Source of the DNA: Terana coerulea
Lineage: Eukaryota; Basidiomycota; Agaricomycetes; Polyporales; Phanerochaetaceae
Assembly (NCBI GenBank): GCA_024811115.1
Contig: JAKOGH010000721.1
Coordinates: 744,001-808,000 of the forward strand
DNA length: 64,000 nt
Direction of reading: 5' to 3'
Shown: positions 1-12,202 of the stretch, piece after piece
Layout of the letters: the number at the start of each line of letters is the position of its first letter
Position numbering within the stretch: position 1 is the stretch's first letter
The notes under the pieces: generated by a model
What the model saw: the letters and a program-made list of their open reading frames with translations, nothing else
Databases searched by the model: none
What the model was told of the DNA's origin: nothing
Program-made: the position numbers and the translations under genes

Positions 1-138
1 GCCATCGAGAATGAGAAAGAAGTCGAGGCGATCCAGTCCACCTCCCCGAGCACCTCACCCATGGAAACCCCATCTGGTTCAGATTCATCCTTGTCGTCCG
101 TCGAGGACGCTGTATCTCAACACGCCATTTCGCCATAG
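1..138 (+). CDS. C-terminal end of an unidentified protein (5' truncated by the window)
   Basis: An open frame enters at base 1 and ends with TAG at 136-138, giving about 45 residues rich in Ser, Thr, Pro and Glu (for example SSLSSVEDAVSQH near the end). This looks like a disordered acidic tail. No domain is visible and the function cannot be told from this piece. It converges on the membrane-protein gene that ends at 496. It is weakly supported because only one short frame is seen, but codon use is fungal and no stop interrupts it. Confidence 0.45.
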   Translation, partial: AIENEKEVEAIQSTSPSTSPMETPSGSDSSLSSVEDAVSQHAISP

Positions 139-495
139 TCACATACCCCATTGCACCGTGGTGATACTCCTTTCCTGCAGACTTCATGTACATCGTTGTA
201 GCCTAGCTCGTGCTTTCTGTATTCTTGTTGCGCTGTCACATCTCTTTCTGTATTCTCTCTTCTAGCATACATATGGACGTCCTTTAGCATACACATGATC
301 GCTGGGAATTATATCATTGATACATTCGGGATCCGAAACGAAAGAAAGTGTCAGGTCTAGCAAGCGGCCGCTACAAGCGTACGGGGAGATCGAAAGCGGG
401 AAAAAGCAACACAATGCAATTGAACCAACCTGTGGCGAAAACAAGCGAAATACAAGCACGGAACACGTAGTACAACAAAAAGGGAGCGTCACCAA
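139..495. other. Spacer between convergent genes
   Basis: The 3' flanks of two convergent genes. No convincing coding frame, RNA gene or repeat was seen. Confidence 0.5.
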
Positions 496-2960
496 TCACT
501 CGATCACCCACCGCTTGCCTCGCATCGAGGGCGTCTCGCTGTTCACGCTCCACGCGATGCTTTCCTTGCTCTCGTGGCTGCTGCCGCTGCTGTCGCTGTT
601 GTGGCGCGCGAGCTGGGCCGCGGGCGCGCCCGTGTTCGGGTCGACGGCGTTCCCAGCGGCGAAGAAGCGGGGCCCGAGGACCGCGCGACCCGAGCGCGAC
701 GTGCGCGGTCTGCGGCGCCGCGATGCCGGCGCCATACGTCGCGTTGAATGTGGGGATCGGCGTCGCGTAGGACGGGAAGTCGACCTTCTCCTCGTCAAAC
801 GTCGACGTGCGGGAGAACGTGGCGGGGACGAAGTCGTCGCCTGGAAGAGGCTCTTGCGCGTTCACTGAAATTCAAAGCTGGATGTCAGTGCTCTGGACAG
901 CGTGCGGGGGGGAGTGTGTGGGCGTACGGTAGTGAGGCAGGCCCCTCCCAAAGTTCATGCGGCACATGACTCCCAGAACGAAGGTGATGATCATGAGCAT
1001 GAGCGACGCGGCCGCCATCAGGCTGAAGAACCGCCACTCGACGAACGTCCATCGGAAGGTAGGCGAGATGAACATGCACGCCCAGCCGACGAGGTAGAAG
1101 AAGGAGACGACAAGGAAGCCGACCATGGGCCACTTGTACTCCCGGCGAACTGAGATCCATCCCTGTGAATATGAAGCGTTGAGAAAATGTCATGGTGAAT
1201 GGGCTTAATCAGCTTACAGCGGTGAGCCAAGGGGCCACGAGTACGAGGATCGTGCTGCGTTGTGTAGTTAGTGAAAGAGTTTTGCGTACTCAAATAATCT
1301 ACTTACATGTCAATAGCGCGGAAAGTTTGCGCCTTCGTGGTCAACTTCGCAATGTCACCGTTGTAGGTCTGATCGACCCACAAGGCAACGGCGACAACAA
1401 CGAAGAAGACCGAGAGCTGGATGACGATCGAGAAGATGAGTACGCTCCGGTACGCTCGGCTCATCGACAGCGATGCTCCGATCCTCTTGAATGTCTGCCA
1501 ACCGAAGGACTATGTACCGAGTTAGGGTATGTATACGTGTCAGAGGCATCTGTGGTCTCGTACCTTCATCAACTTCCAAGACAGGACGCCAGAGACCACC
1601 AGAGCAAGGGCGTTCAGGGCGAGGGTCGGAATTTCGAACCTCGCACGATCGTGCCAGTAAGTAGGGAGCAGATTGACCCCACATGCACCTTTTGTTATCA
1701 GACGGCTAAAGTCATCGTGGAAGGAGTTGGTGTTCGCCAGCTGGAATCCAGCCCATCCGGTGGCAAGCACGTGAGTAAGGAAAGTCGCCACGCTGACAGA
1801 GGGAGTTATACTATAGTTCGAGAGTGATGGTACAGCAAACTTACATGTGGGGTGGAGACTCGTTGAGGATTGCCACGAAAGACATGCCGAGCACCCAAAC
1901 AGAGAAAGCGATGAACACAATGTCTTCGCGTTTGGTGTTGTCGACTCTGACAAACCTGTTGAGCAGGAGCAAGACCTTGGGGGTTCTCACAACTTACCTG
2001 GTGACGGGCCAGTTCAGTGCGACAAGGCAACTCTGCGAAAGAGTGACTTCGCCCAGCCCAGCCAGTCCCTCGATCTTGACAGCGGTACTGCCATTGGAAG
2101 AGGCGGCGAGAACAATCTTAGGGAGGCTAGCATCTCTCTAGATCCAGACGTTAGTGAGCCCTTGAAAGCCAAATGTATATCAACAATACCTTGCCGTGAT
2201 GGTGATCCTCGTCATCTTCATCGTCCTCGGTGTCTTCGGCGTTGTTCACCTGGGCAACAGACACAGTGGTAGGCTTGGAGGCGACCGTGACGGTTCGTGT
2301 AGAAGCTATGGTAGTGACCACAATATCACTTTGCAGCTGTGAAAGATCCGAGATAGTAGGGCGGGTAGTGACAGTGGTAGTGGTCCTCAGCTTCGAGCTG
2401 CTGATGGTGGTTGAGGCAGACACCGAGGAGCTCGGAAGTACGCTTGATGTGGACGCCACAACGGAAGATGAGCTCGCGCTGACAATGACGGACGATGCGA
2501 CGGAAGATGAAGACGCTACGGACGACGAGGCGGTGTTCACAGTATCGGCAATGTTCTGAGCATTTGAACCCGTAGCATTGGCCTTGTTCATAGAACCGTT
2601 CCAGACGATGGGACACGAGCTCGCATCGACATGGTTGGGAACCGTGTCGCACAGCCGCAGGTCTGGGCCCAGGACTGTGAAGCCTGGCTCGGTGACGTTG
2701 CCTTGCGAGATAATATCGGTGAGAAATCGCGCTGCGTCGGCGTTGATGCTGAACGCCTTGACCTGGAAAGCGACTTGGATGATGCAGTGGAGGAGGGAGA
2801 ACACAAAGTAGAAGAGTGTGAGTTTCGAGAACGTGATGCGGTCCGACTGCAGAGCGTTAGCATACGGCGCCCTTCCCGCCATGCAGAGAGTGAAACAACG
2901 CACCAGCAGTTTCAGCTTAGAAAGGACCGGTACGTATTCCCATATCTGCTTTACGCGCAT
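496..2960 (-). CDS. Polytopic membrane protein with a Ser/Thr-rich loop, function unknown
   Basis: A spliced minus-strand gene starting MRVKQIWEYVPVLSKL at 2960. After a first 57-nt intron, which has the branch site GCTAAC and happens to stay open in frame, come a first hydrophobic span (KLTLFYFVFSLLHC) and a long Ser/Thr/Val-rich loop with an acidic-His end (DDEDDEDHHHGK). About six further spans follow, for example DIVFIAFSVWVLGM, LALNALALVVSGVL, VLIFSIVIQLSVFFVVVAVA and FFSLMAAASLMLMIITFVLG. The layout suggests seven or eight membrane segments with one large exposed glycosylatable loop, resembling a conserved but uncharacterised basidiomycete membrane family. Near 680 the tail changes frame without an intron: it reads AAPQTAHVALG in one frame and GPRFFAAGNAVDPNTG in the next. 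The stop at 496 assumes the second frame, which ends in a polar Ser-rich cytosolic tail. It is divergent from the oxygenase gene at 3447. Confidence 0.7.
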
Positions 2961-3446
2961 GCTGAAAGAATCTCAAAAGCTACATGGCATGATCAGGTTG
3001 TGAGCAGACCAGCAGCGCGTGCACATACTGAATCGCCAGCGGGGTGGGAGGGGTAAAAAGGCCGCTAGGGCTTAGTATGCGCACAGACCAGCCAACGTGA
3101 AGTCTCTTGAGCGAGCTTGGCAGGAAAAGAGCGCAGACCGACGGCACTGCCGAGAAATAAAAGAGAGTGGAAGAAAGGAGTGGGGAAAGGCGAAAGGGGT
3201 GGTGGGAGGACACTGCAACGAGCAGTTAAAGCCTCATGCGCTAACCGGCGAAGCCATTCGGACGGTCGTTAAGCAAGCGCAATCTAATCTCGCAATTGCC
3301 GCATCAGGCGTCGGGACCATCACTGTTCCAATTGACCGATCGATCAAGATTCACATGGCAGGCCTTGTGGCGTTGATCAGGAGGCGCCGCTATAAAACCT
3401 CGACTCGGACGTCCGACCTCCGTCCTCGTATCTGCCTCCGCTCTTG
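2961..3446. other. Divergent promoter region
   Basis: Lies between the membrane-protein start (2960, minus) and the oxygenase start (3447, plus). A TATA-like box at 3391 serves the plus gene. Nothing else clear was seen. Confidence 0.5.
3391..3397 (+). promoter_or_regulatory. TATA box of the 2OG oxygenase-like gene
   Basis: TATAAAA lies 50-56 nt upstream of the ATG at 3447 in a GC-rich setting, and is followed by a pyrimidine-rich stretch. This is normal spacing for a fungal TATA promoter with a short leader. Confidence 0.55.
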
Positions 3447-4983
3447 ATGGCAGCAACGGCAGTCCTCCGCAGGGCTATGGCTACAGCCACTCATAGTACC
3501 CCAGTGACATACACCGCTGAGAGTGCTGTGGCCATTTCTTACAACACTCTGCGGTCCTCGCCTCTATCGCTTACTTCGTCGATCGGTGAGTATCTCTGCC
3601 AAATTCCATTTGTCCTGCTTTCTAAAAGCCAATGTGCATAGAAAAGGCGTTTGGCTCTCAACCAGACTCTTTGGGAATCATCATTGTGCAGGACCTTCCA
3701 GCAGAGTACAAGACGCATAGGGAACGCTTGCTCCGGCTGGCATACAAATTCACTACCTTGACAGAGTCCACTCCGTGAGAAATACGCCGACGCAAGGAGC
3801 AGATATAGGTACGAATACGGGCAATTAGTCGATCATAATATCTCTTACAGTGCCGTACACTAGCTTCGGATGGTCACACGGAAAGGTACATCTATCCGCT
3901 TATCATTTGAGAACCCACTCACTGCTCTTGTTTATGCAGGAGGTCATGAATGGAAAGCCTGGTAAGTCTAGTTATTCTGCGTTCATTTTATTGGGCTTAC
4001 ACATTGCTCTCAGATACATTGAAGGGATCTTACTATGCGAATCCCGTCGTAGACAATCCCGACGTCCCCCACCAGTTGCGCGAGGCATACCCGGAATACT
4101 ACGGACAGAATATATGTCCGTATTACTATCCAGTGAACGAAAGGCGTTTTTTGACGTGATTGTAGGGCCTGCCGCCGACGAGAAAGGCGTAGAAGGATTT
4201 GAGCAAGCATTCAAAGATCTAGGGAGGTGTGTGTAATATCCCACAACATATCCTCACTGCGATTTTGTGTTCAATACAATACGTACAGATTCGTCTTCAA
4301 TGTGGGCACTGAGCTAGCGGTTGCCTGCCAGCCATTCGGTAATTTCGTGATATCGTCGGTACAGAGCTATAGAAGCTGATTCCTGGATGGTAGCTTCAAC
4401 ATACCTGTCCGATTCCTCGCTGTCGTTGTCTGAGCTTATCAAGTCATCACAGACCGCAAAGGCACGGCTGCTTCACTATTTCCCTCCTTCACCCGATGCT
4501 CCACTTCCGGGGGATGACGAACCCATCGACAGCTGGTGTGGCTTCCACCTTGACCATTCGTTGCTCACCGGCCTCTGCTCCGTGAGTTGCCCATTCCCTG
4601 AACGTTGCATATATTCATCGCTCGCAGGCCATGTACCTCCGTGCAGAGCCGAGCGGCGACCCAACCGTTACCCAAGCCCCTCCGCGGCGTCCGGGCTGTA
4701 CATCCGCACGCGGGGCGGCGCCCTGACGAAGGTCTCCATCCCGGTAGACTGCCTCGCGTTCCAGACGGGCGAAGCCCTCGAGCTCGCGACGGCCGGGAAG
4801 CTCCGCGCGACGCCGCACTGCGTGCGCGTGGGCGGCGGCGCGGAGGGCGCGGACAAGATCTCGCGCGAGACCTTCGCGCTGTTCATGCAGCCCAACGTCG
4901 ACCAGCAGCTATCGAACACGGAGAACTTCGGGCAGTTCAGCAAGCGGATCTTCGACGAGCATTACGGCGATGCTACGATGTAG
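3447..4983 (+). CDS. 2-oxoglutarate/Fe(II)-dependent dioxygenase-like (clavaminate synthase-like) protein
   Basis: The start is the ATG at 3447. Spliced exons give a protein of about 400 residues of the clavaminate synthase-like group found in fungi. Visible signatures are the conserved SFGWSHGKEVMNGKPD block, the KGSYYANP segment, the first iron ligands in the HxD motif of WCGFHLDHSLLTG, and the distal His/Arg region RATPHCVRV. Substrate is unknown. The intron after AATATAT uses the donor GTCCGT and is needed to join NI to WPAADEKG. Around 3773 the frame breaks: TLTEST runs to a TGA, whereas the conserved REKYADARSRY lies in the next frame with no room for an intron, so one base is probably missing from the sequence (or the allele is broken). 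The 3' end converges on the sterol glucosyltransferase gene 193 bp away. Confidence 0.75.
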
Positions 4984-5176
4984 TCTACAGGGCCTAGTTG
5001 ATACGAGTACACTGAGCAGGGATAGATGGAGAATCATGGTGGTAAGGTGGAAAATGCATCCAGTCAGAAAGCAGAGCGAGCATGTCTAAAGCATAAGCGA
5101 GGTCCAAAAAGCAGATGGCATCGTGTCAGTCATATCCGGGTTGAGAGAATCGTCTTGAGGTTCATTGGTGTGGCGA

Positions 5177-8100
5177 TCAGTCTTCTTGGTCAGAGACCAT
5201 GCTCCAGTCGCTGATTGCCCCGCCATGCGCGGAGCTCGCTGAGCTGCGAGGGGTACGAGGGGAGCGCGACGCTGACGTTGGGCTGCGGCTGTCACGTTCC
5301 CTGATAGTCGCATGCTCGGCTTCTTCATCTTGATGCGCCAATCCCTTGATCAGGGATCTCGCATACTCGAGGTCCCGGTAAATCGCCTCGATAGCAGTAG
5401 CCACGCCGTTTTCCTGCAAAAATGGGTTGATAATGATTATTGAGGCGTATGAGGAGGCAGACTCACTGCTCTTATTTGTTCCCCGATATCCTTCGCCCGC
5501 TGGATCTGCTTCTGGTCCGTGGTCGCAGTGAGTAGTGCTTCGGTCAAGCTCTCAACGGTCATCCTGCGCACGGCTGAGCCAATTCCCAAGGCCTCCACCC
5601 GGTCCGCCCAGAAGAATTGGTCGCCGAAGAAAGGCTTAATGATCGTTGGGATACCAGCTGATCCACGTGCACACTCAGTGCATGCAAGGACAAATGGAGC
5701 ACTGCGCATGCTCACCTCGCAGACTTGCGCCCGTGGTGCCCGCACCGCCGTGGTGACAAGCAGCATCAACGCGCGTGAAGAGCCAATCGTGTGGAATAGA
5801 AGATATTTGGTAGATCTGCTTGGGCAGAGGCTCCGCCGTCTCCGTCGCGTCTCCGGCATTCTTCACTAGCCTGTCGGACCAGCCCTTGGAGAGAATAGCG
5901 TAAACTCCCGCTCTGCACGATCGCATCCACCACACAGCGTGTCATGACTTTGGGGTCCGAGACGACAATGCTGCCGAAGCCAATGTACACAATCTTCTTG
6001 TTCTCCTTGCGCGCGGTCTCCATAAACTCGACAAGATCGGGAGGTGGCGTCCATTTCTCCGCGCTGACATTCGCGTCATCAAGGAACCAGTAGCCTATAC
6101 ACGAGTTAGCGACGGCTGCTGAAGAATGAGATGATCATACCCGTTATCCGAATCCACTCAGGCCAGTCTAAAGGCTGAGGAACTACGACGGGGCTGAAGT
6201 TGTACAAGAATGGAATCTTGTGGGGTTCCATCTTGTCCAGGCTGGTACCATGTAGGCGCAATGTATTTCGCCTCCAGCGGTTAATCTGCCCCGCTGTCGC
6301 TCGCCAGAATACTTGGTCGAATAGTACGTAAGTCTATTGGCATCCATCAGATCAACAACCCTTGAACCCGACGAAACTGAGGTGGCTCACCATGTAGTTG
6401 TAGTTGCCACCCATCTGTAGAGCGTACTAAGCGATCCGTCCCGACCAGTAGGACTCGCAGTACTCACCTTGTGCTCAGGGACAGCAAAGGCATGCGGATA
6501 CGCCCTGACAAAGGAAGTCAGATAGCCGTCCAAGTAGAGATACGATTGATATACCTCGTGCGACTCCAAGTCATCGTGAACGCTCGGAAGTATGGGATCT
6601 TCAACGCTTCCGCAATATGTATCCCTCCCATGGCGCTCGGGCTTTCCACAAGTACGTCCGTACCTTGGCACGCGTCCCAAGATGTCTTGAGTAGGTCGTC
6701 TATCCACCCGCGGAACTGCATATATTCAGCGCCTGGTCCATCGAGCGAGATGTACTGCACTAACCTTCTGCATGCCTTCTTTGAGAAAAGCGACAGTGAA
6801 AGTCCCGTTCTCCACACAGATTCGCATTAGCTCTGCGGGATCACCGCCGACGTAGCCGAACTCGATGCCGTGCTGCAAAACAAAACAAGCTTAGCTCCAG
6901 GACCTATTTAAAAACAGGGTTCACTTACAGATTCGATCCATTCTTTGAACTCGCCATGAGTCGCAATCCGCGTGCGGTGTCCGTCGGCCATCAGGCCCTT
7001 CGCCAGCGCAATGTACGGCTGCACGTCGCCGCGAGAACCAATAGTCAAGAATGTGAAATGAAGCGACTTGGGGGGCTTGAACGTCAAGAACGTGGAAGAC
7101 GTCGAGGTGAACATGACCGCCGGAAGCGAGCTGTCCATATGCTCAGGCTCAGCGATCAACTCCGTCTCAGTGCGCGCGGACGTTCGGGGGCCGAACTCCT
7201 CCAGGATCAGGGCGTCGCGCTCCCCAGAGCTGCGCTGCTGCGTCTCGCCAGAGGCTATCCGACGCCTGACGTCTTCGACTTGCCGCTCGAGCAAGCTGAC
7301 GAAAGCTGCCCGGCGCAGCTCGTCGGAGAATTCGAAGAACAGCTCCTCGTGGCCCCTCACGATGACAACAAGGCCGTGGTGGCCGAAGCGGAATGCTTTT
7401 GCTGGCTCGGTGGAGAGGACATCACGTATAGGCAGTATCATCTAAGCAAGGTAATCATATTAGACATTCGCCTTGCGTACAGTGACGGGGACTAACCGTC
7501 GTCCGTGAAGTTAATGGTCCCGAAGATCTGAAAGTGAAGTGATTTGTGGATACGAAGAGACGGCCGTACACAGGCAACAACCGAAAGATATACCCCGGGA
7601 AGCCTGCCGCAGCCTTGTGAGCTTCGGTGACGAAAGGAGTTGGAGATTCTTGACTTACATCCCAGAAGCTTCTCTTTCTCGTCAAAAGCAAACGAGGTCC
7701 GGAACTTCTCGATAGTCTCCGCATCCATGGTAGATTCCGGCATCTCCAGAATACTGAAGAAGCCAAACTCTTTCGAGTCGCTCACGGACAGCGAGAGCTG
7801 ATGCGATGAAACCACCTCAGACACTCCAGGGTTCGCGGCTGGCGCGGTGGCGGCATGTTCCAGCGAGGCTCTGGAAGGAACACTGCTGAACGGACTTGAC
7901 AACAGCCTCTTCGACGGCATTTTGAGCCAGGATGGCATACCTACCGACCATGTGCTCGCGTTACTTTCCCTAGTAGGAGACGCTGAGAGGACGGAGGTGA
8001 AAGCCGGCGACGTAGATGGAGGATAAGTGTGGTCCTCTCCCAGGTTAGACGGCGTGGGTGTGAGACTTGAAAATCTCGGACTTGACAGAGGCGGAGGCTT

Positions 8101-10509
8101 CGCAGATTGAGGTTGGCTGGTCACGGGGACGAAGGATGAAGGACTCTTCTTCGATATGTGGGTATACTCCTCGTTGTCAGGCGCTTCTGGAGTGCTGAAC
8201 GTACGCATCAGCGGCAACGACTCCTGCAGCGGCCTGAGGAGAGAGGTAAAGCGGAACGACGAAGACGACGACGACTTTGGCACCTGGCCAGTGCTTGCGG
8301 GGACAGTGGGAGAAGTAGGGGTGCGCGACACGGTGCTATCAATGACTGGAGGTGGCGACGAGGATCCAGGAGCACTGCGGTATGCTCGCACAGCGTCGCG
8401 AATTTGCTCAAGAGCTGCAGGGAGATCTTGGAAGTAGGCAAAGAAGTACGAGTCAACGGAATACTGTTCGCTCTTATCCAGGGCCTTGATCTCAATAGTC
8501 TCACTAAAGTCCATAGCTGTTGACTTCTCAACATCGACGATGGCAGAGTACGGAATTGCAATCTTGCGTACAGACGGCCATCAATAAGTAGCAGTGGTGG
8601 CAAGTTCGTAGGGCCTACCTTCACGCTGTCGCCCATATTCTGCGCTTTGAACATTACCTTGCGTATGGCTTTAACCCACTCATCACGGCTAGGAACAGAG
8701 TCCGCGGAAAGCTTGATATTCTTCTGGTTGGTTCGTATACGAATATCTCGTTCTCCGGTTGATTCGCATGATATCGCGTATCGTAAGTCGACGACGCCAT
8801 GCGGAAAGTAAGGGTCCTGTCGCAACTCAGAAACAGAGACAGGGCGAAGATGGAGGACTTACAGATGAAGACTGGTACCATGATAGCACGTCGTTCCTGA
8901 GTATAAACCAGTGTTTGATCCAGCGTTTCGTTCGCGTCGCCCTCTTACTTATCCACCCGGACTTCAGCACTTGGTCCTACGTAACAGTGGTTAGTACGAA
9001 TGAAGGGCAGGAGGATCAAACTGTGCACCTCCCGAGATGGCATATGTGCGAAGAAGCACAAGTACGAGTCTGTCAAATACATGTAGCCCTGTAGCACTAC
9101 CGCTCGTATTAAAGGTGTGTATCAAGCAGGACGCGATGAGAGCACTTACTAATCGACCGTAACAGCCAACATGGCATCTCTGTGGTGGAGACGGTTTATC
9201 GACCGGTTAGACATAAGAACACTACACCACACACCTGCTATCACCTCCTCAATACCTTGCACGTCAAACACTTCTCGCAGCTTCTCCGCTAGGCGCGCCC
9301 TTCTCTGTAGCTTCACAGTAGCCATACTGCCAGTCCTGGACGGATGCGCCTTCGAGGTAGACATCGAAGAGTCTAGCGCAGGGAGATGGGACAATGACAC
9401 TCGCAGATTAGGCTTGCCTTCTCCCGGCGTTTCACGACCAGACGTCGCCTCGAAATCCTCCTCAAGGTCTTCTTCTGACAATACGGGCTCCTCAGGTGTG
9501 GGCTCATCCTCTACATCTGAGACACTGGCGAGTTTCTGCGGTTTACTCCGTGCAGCGGGAATCCTACGTGACCGCGCTAGCGGGCGATAGATAGTGTGTA
9601 TTGACGACGCCATTCCGCCAACTGAGGCGGAGTCGTGTGCCCATTAATATCAATGCACCACACGTAAGTTAGTGCACGCACCATGATTATCGTCCTCGTC
9701 ACTCTCAGGCTCCGTTGGGGTACTGTCGTGTCGTTGTACCTCATCATCCATATCTTGTTCTTCGGTCCACGGGAGGGCTTGCAAGGCTTGTATTAGGGTC
9801 TGCGTTCCAGCGCGCATCTAGCAGGGTCACGGTCGTAAGCAGGTGAAACCTACTGCGACGTCAAGCGGAGTTCCACATACCGAGCCATCGCCACGGAATA
9901 TATTCAATAATGACCTGCTAGGCCCAAACGGAGGAGACCGCGGCGTTATGAACGGCGAATCGTCATCGCCTCGCTGCGAGGCCTGCGAACTCTTCCGCCG
10001 ATGACCGCTGTGCCGCGAGACAGGGCCGAGCACTTGTGATTGCGCAGTGGGGGCAGTGTCTAGCAGAGGTCAGGTACACCGTAAATGAGATACTATGACA
10101 GCGAATGCGCACCATCACCGTCCGCAGGCACTCTCTCCTTGCCCTTCCTGCTCAGAGTGAACACCCGCCTGCCACTGCTCTGTCCGGCAGGAAGTGCTGG
10201 CTGGCTCTGAGATAGCTGGCCGCGGTGTATAGCACTCTTGCTTCTGTGAAGCGTGTCCGCCGTCTTCTCCATGGCACGCTTCACAATGCTGCTGCTTCTG
10301 GGTTCGGCCGGTGGTCTCTGTTCGTGGTCAGAGGAGTTTCTGGAAGACGATTGGGTGTAATTTGGCGGGCCTTCCGCGCCCACAAGAAAGGCTTCCACAG
10401 GCTTGTCGGAAGACATGACGGCGAGAGACAAGATACGCAGACGCGTAAGGCGAAGAGCCTGCCTCGAGCCTTGGGTTGGCTGCCGCTCAAGCACCCAGCC
10501 TGAGGCCAT
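5177..10509 (-). CDS. ATG26: UDP-glucose:sterol 3-beta-glucosyltransferase (ATG26/UGT51 type)
   Basis: A large spliced gene of roughly 1,450 residues that transfers glucose from UDP-glucose to membrane sterols; family members also take part in selective autophagy in some fungi. Domains in order: a disordered Ser-rich N-terminus; a first GRAM domain ([13 protein letters not shown] to [14 protein letters not shown]); a PH domain ([20 protein letters not shown]); a long Ser/Pro linker; a second GRAM domain ([20 protein letters not shown]); the N-terminal GT28 fold ([18 protein letters not shown]); and a UDP-sugar binding region with [15 protein letters not shown] and [13 protein letters not shown]. 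This is the canonical ATG26 order. The start is taken at 10509; an in-frame ATG at 10416 ([10 protein letters not shown]) is equally possible. At about 5906 one extra base shifts AIVQSG out of frame with [13 protein letters not shown]; no intron explains it, so a sequence error is suspected. It shares a 243-bp divergent promoter region with the SUR7-like gene. Confidence 0.92.
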
Positions 10510-10752
10510 CTATGGGCGCTTCCTCACAAGCGAGCGTGGGAGATCAGACACGTGAAAGTTCATTCATGACAAGCGCGCATCGACCTTGAGGTGGCGGGCC
10601 CTGAGACGCACGCCTGCCTCGAGGTCGGCGAACCTGCGCATGAACTCTGTTATATGAGCCCGCCGGCTTTGCGCAGAATAAAGCTGGCTCTCTTTCGCCA
10701 CCACGCACACCACGACAATCACGGATACCTTCAAGAGTAATTCAACACCACC

Positions 10753-11863
10753 ATGGCCGTACGCGGAGAACTATGCATTGGATCGGCTACCTTCCTCTCG
10801 TGCGTTCAGCCTTTCGCTTCTGGGCCTGTGTACCGCCGCTGACGTGCCTGGCGAAGTTTGGTAGCGTTGCTCCTCCTCATTTTTATGCACGTAAGCAACC
10901 TGCACCGTTGTGTTTTCCAGAACCTCTTATCTAATCACTTGTGTTCAGGTTGGCCAAATCAATACTTCCACTGTACCGAGGAACATCGCAATGGTAATTC
11001 CTCGCAAGCTTGCATTAGAGTGGACTGGGTGTATTGACGCAATGATTGACGCAGGCGAAAGTTAATGTCACAGGTTATGGGTGAGTAACTCTCTGTAGTC
11101 GCTTTGGATCCAACTGATTCTTTTGCAGTCTTGGCTTGGCCGCTGCTATTGCACCTGACCCTGTCCAGGGCCTCTACACGGACAACTCCTCTACACCGCT
11201 AGGCGAGAACCTTGGTCTACGAAATTTCTATGACTTTGGCTTTTACTCATTCTGCGCCTACGTCAACGACACGCACGGAACATGCTCCAAGCACGTCACC
11301 GCACTCAAGTTCCAACCTTACCAAACGATACTGAATGACATACCCACGAACTTCACCGGGCTCACGACCGCGCTAATCCCCAGCACGACCTTCGGCGACT
11401 CATCATACCTCGGCGACTTCTCTCGAGGTGGCTACTACTTACTTCTGCTGGGCTCCATCGCCACCGCCCTTGCATTGCTCACGTCTGTCGCTTCGCTGTG
11501 TTTGCCGACCGCACAACTGACGCCCGTAAAATTTTCAGCGGGCTCGTACGACACGCACTGGGCTTCCTCGTGTCGACCGTCTTTGCTGTTATAGGCAGCA
11601 CCTTCCTGCTTATTGGAGCAGTCATATGGACGATCATCGTCAAGAAGGCACAGGATATCAACACCATTGTGATACCCACCTCGACGCCGACACCGCTGGG
11701 CATCACTGTGTCCGTAGGCGAAGGAATATTCCTTGCCTGGGCTGCCTTTGCTTGTCTGATCGCTTCTATCATTCCTTACATGATCAGGTCCGTGAATGTT
11801 CCCTCGGATCTGCCTTGACCAACTAACACTTATGCAAACAGCTGTTGTACATACCGCGGATGA
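10753..11863 (+). CDS. SUR7/PalI family plasma-membrane protein
   Basis: A four-span membrane protein of the SUR7/PalI family, associated with eisosomes, cortical patches and pH sensing in fungi. Spliced exons give MAVRGELCIGSATFLSLVAL, then INTSTVPRN, AKVNVTGYG, the extracellular loop with paired Cys (SFCAYVNDTHGTCSKH) and NxT sites, then spans 2-4 and the tail ISCCTYRG. The C-terminal CCTYRG is typical of basidiomycete members and supports the last intron and the stop at 11861-11863. Between ALALLT and GLVRHALGFLV I place a 57-nt intron with donor GTCTGT and acceptor TTTTCAG; without it the two spans would be in different frames. An indel in an unspliced reading is the alternative. Confidence 0.85.
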
Positions 11864-12202
11864 TCAACAATTCATGATGCAGGCCATCTGGACCGGAGCA
11901 GCACTTCGGTTCGGTTCGTGGGTGCTCATTCACTGGCAAACATGGGTGGACATATCTACCTTACGAATAGACATGGATAGGGACAGTAAAATTATACGAA
12001 GATTGAATTCAGATTGAAATGCTATGTAGTGCTGCCCGCTGCTAAGCCATCTGCCATAGAAAGTGAGTCGAGCTTTACTGTTGAAAGTACTGCTGACCTC
12101 AGGATGACCAACAACATTCTGTATACTTCATGCGACAGTAGTACTTACTCATCCAACTTCCAAGCCACTCAAAGACTCTGAGGCGCTATAAAATGCTACC
12201 AG
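11864..12202. other. Spacer before the inverted-repeat element
   Basis: The 3' flank of the SUR7-like gene. No coding or RNA feature was recognised. Confidence 0.5.

Noticed and set aside
680..775. High-GC intron with donor GTCGCG to explain the tail of the first membrane-protein gene
   Set aside because: It would be about 90 nt of very GC-rich sequence without a branch site and would remove plausible coding sequence (PRFFAAGNAVDPNTG); a one-base indel is simpler.
11472..11528. Suspected frame break in the SUR7-like gene
   Set aside because: A 57-nt intron (GTCTGT..TTTTCAG) joins ALALLT to GLVRHALG in frame, so an error is not required, although it is not excluded.
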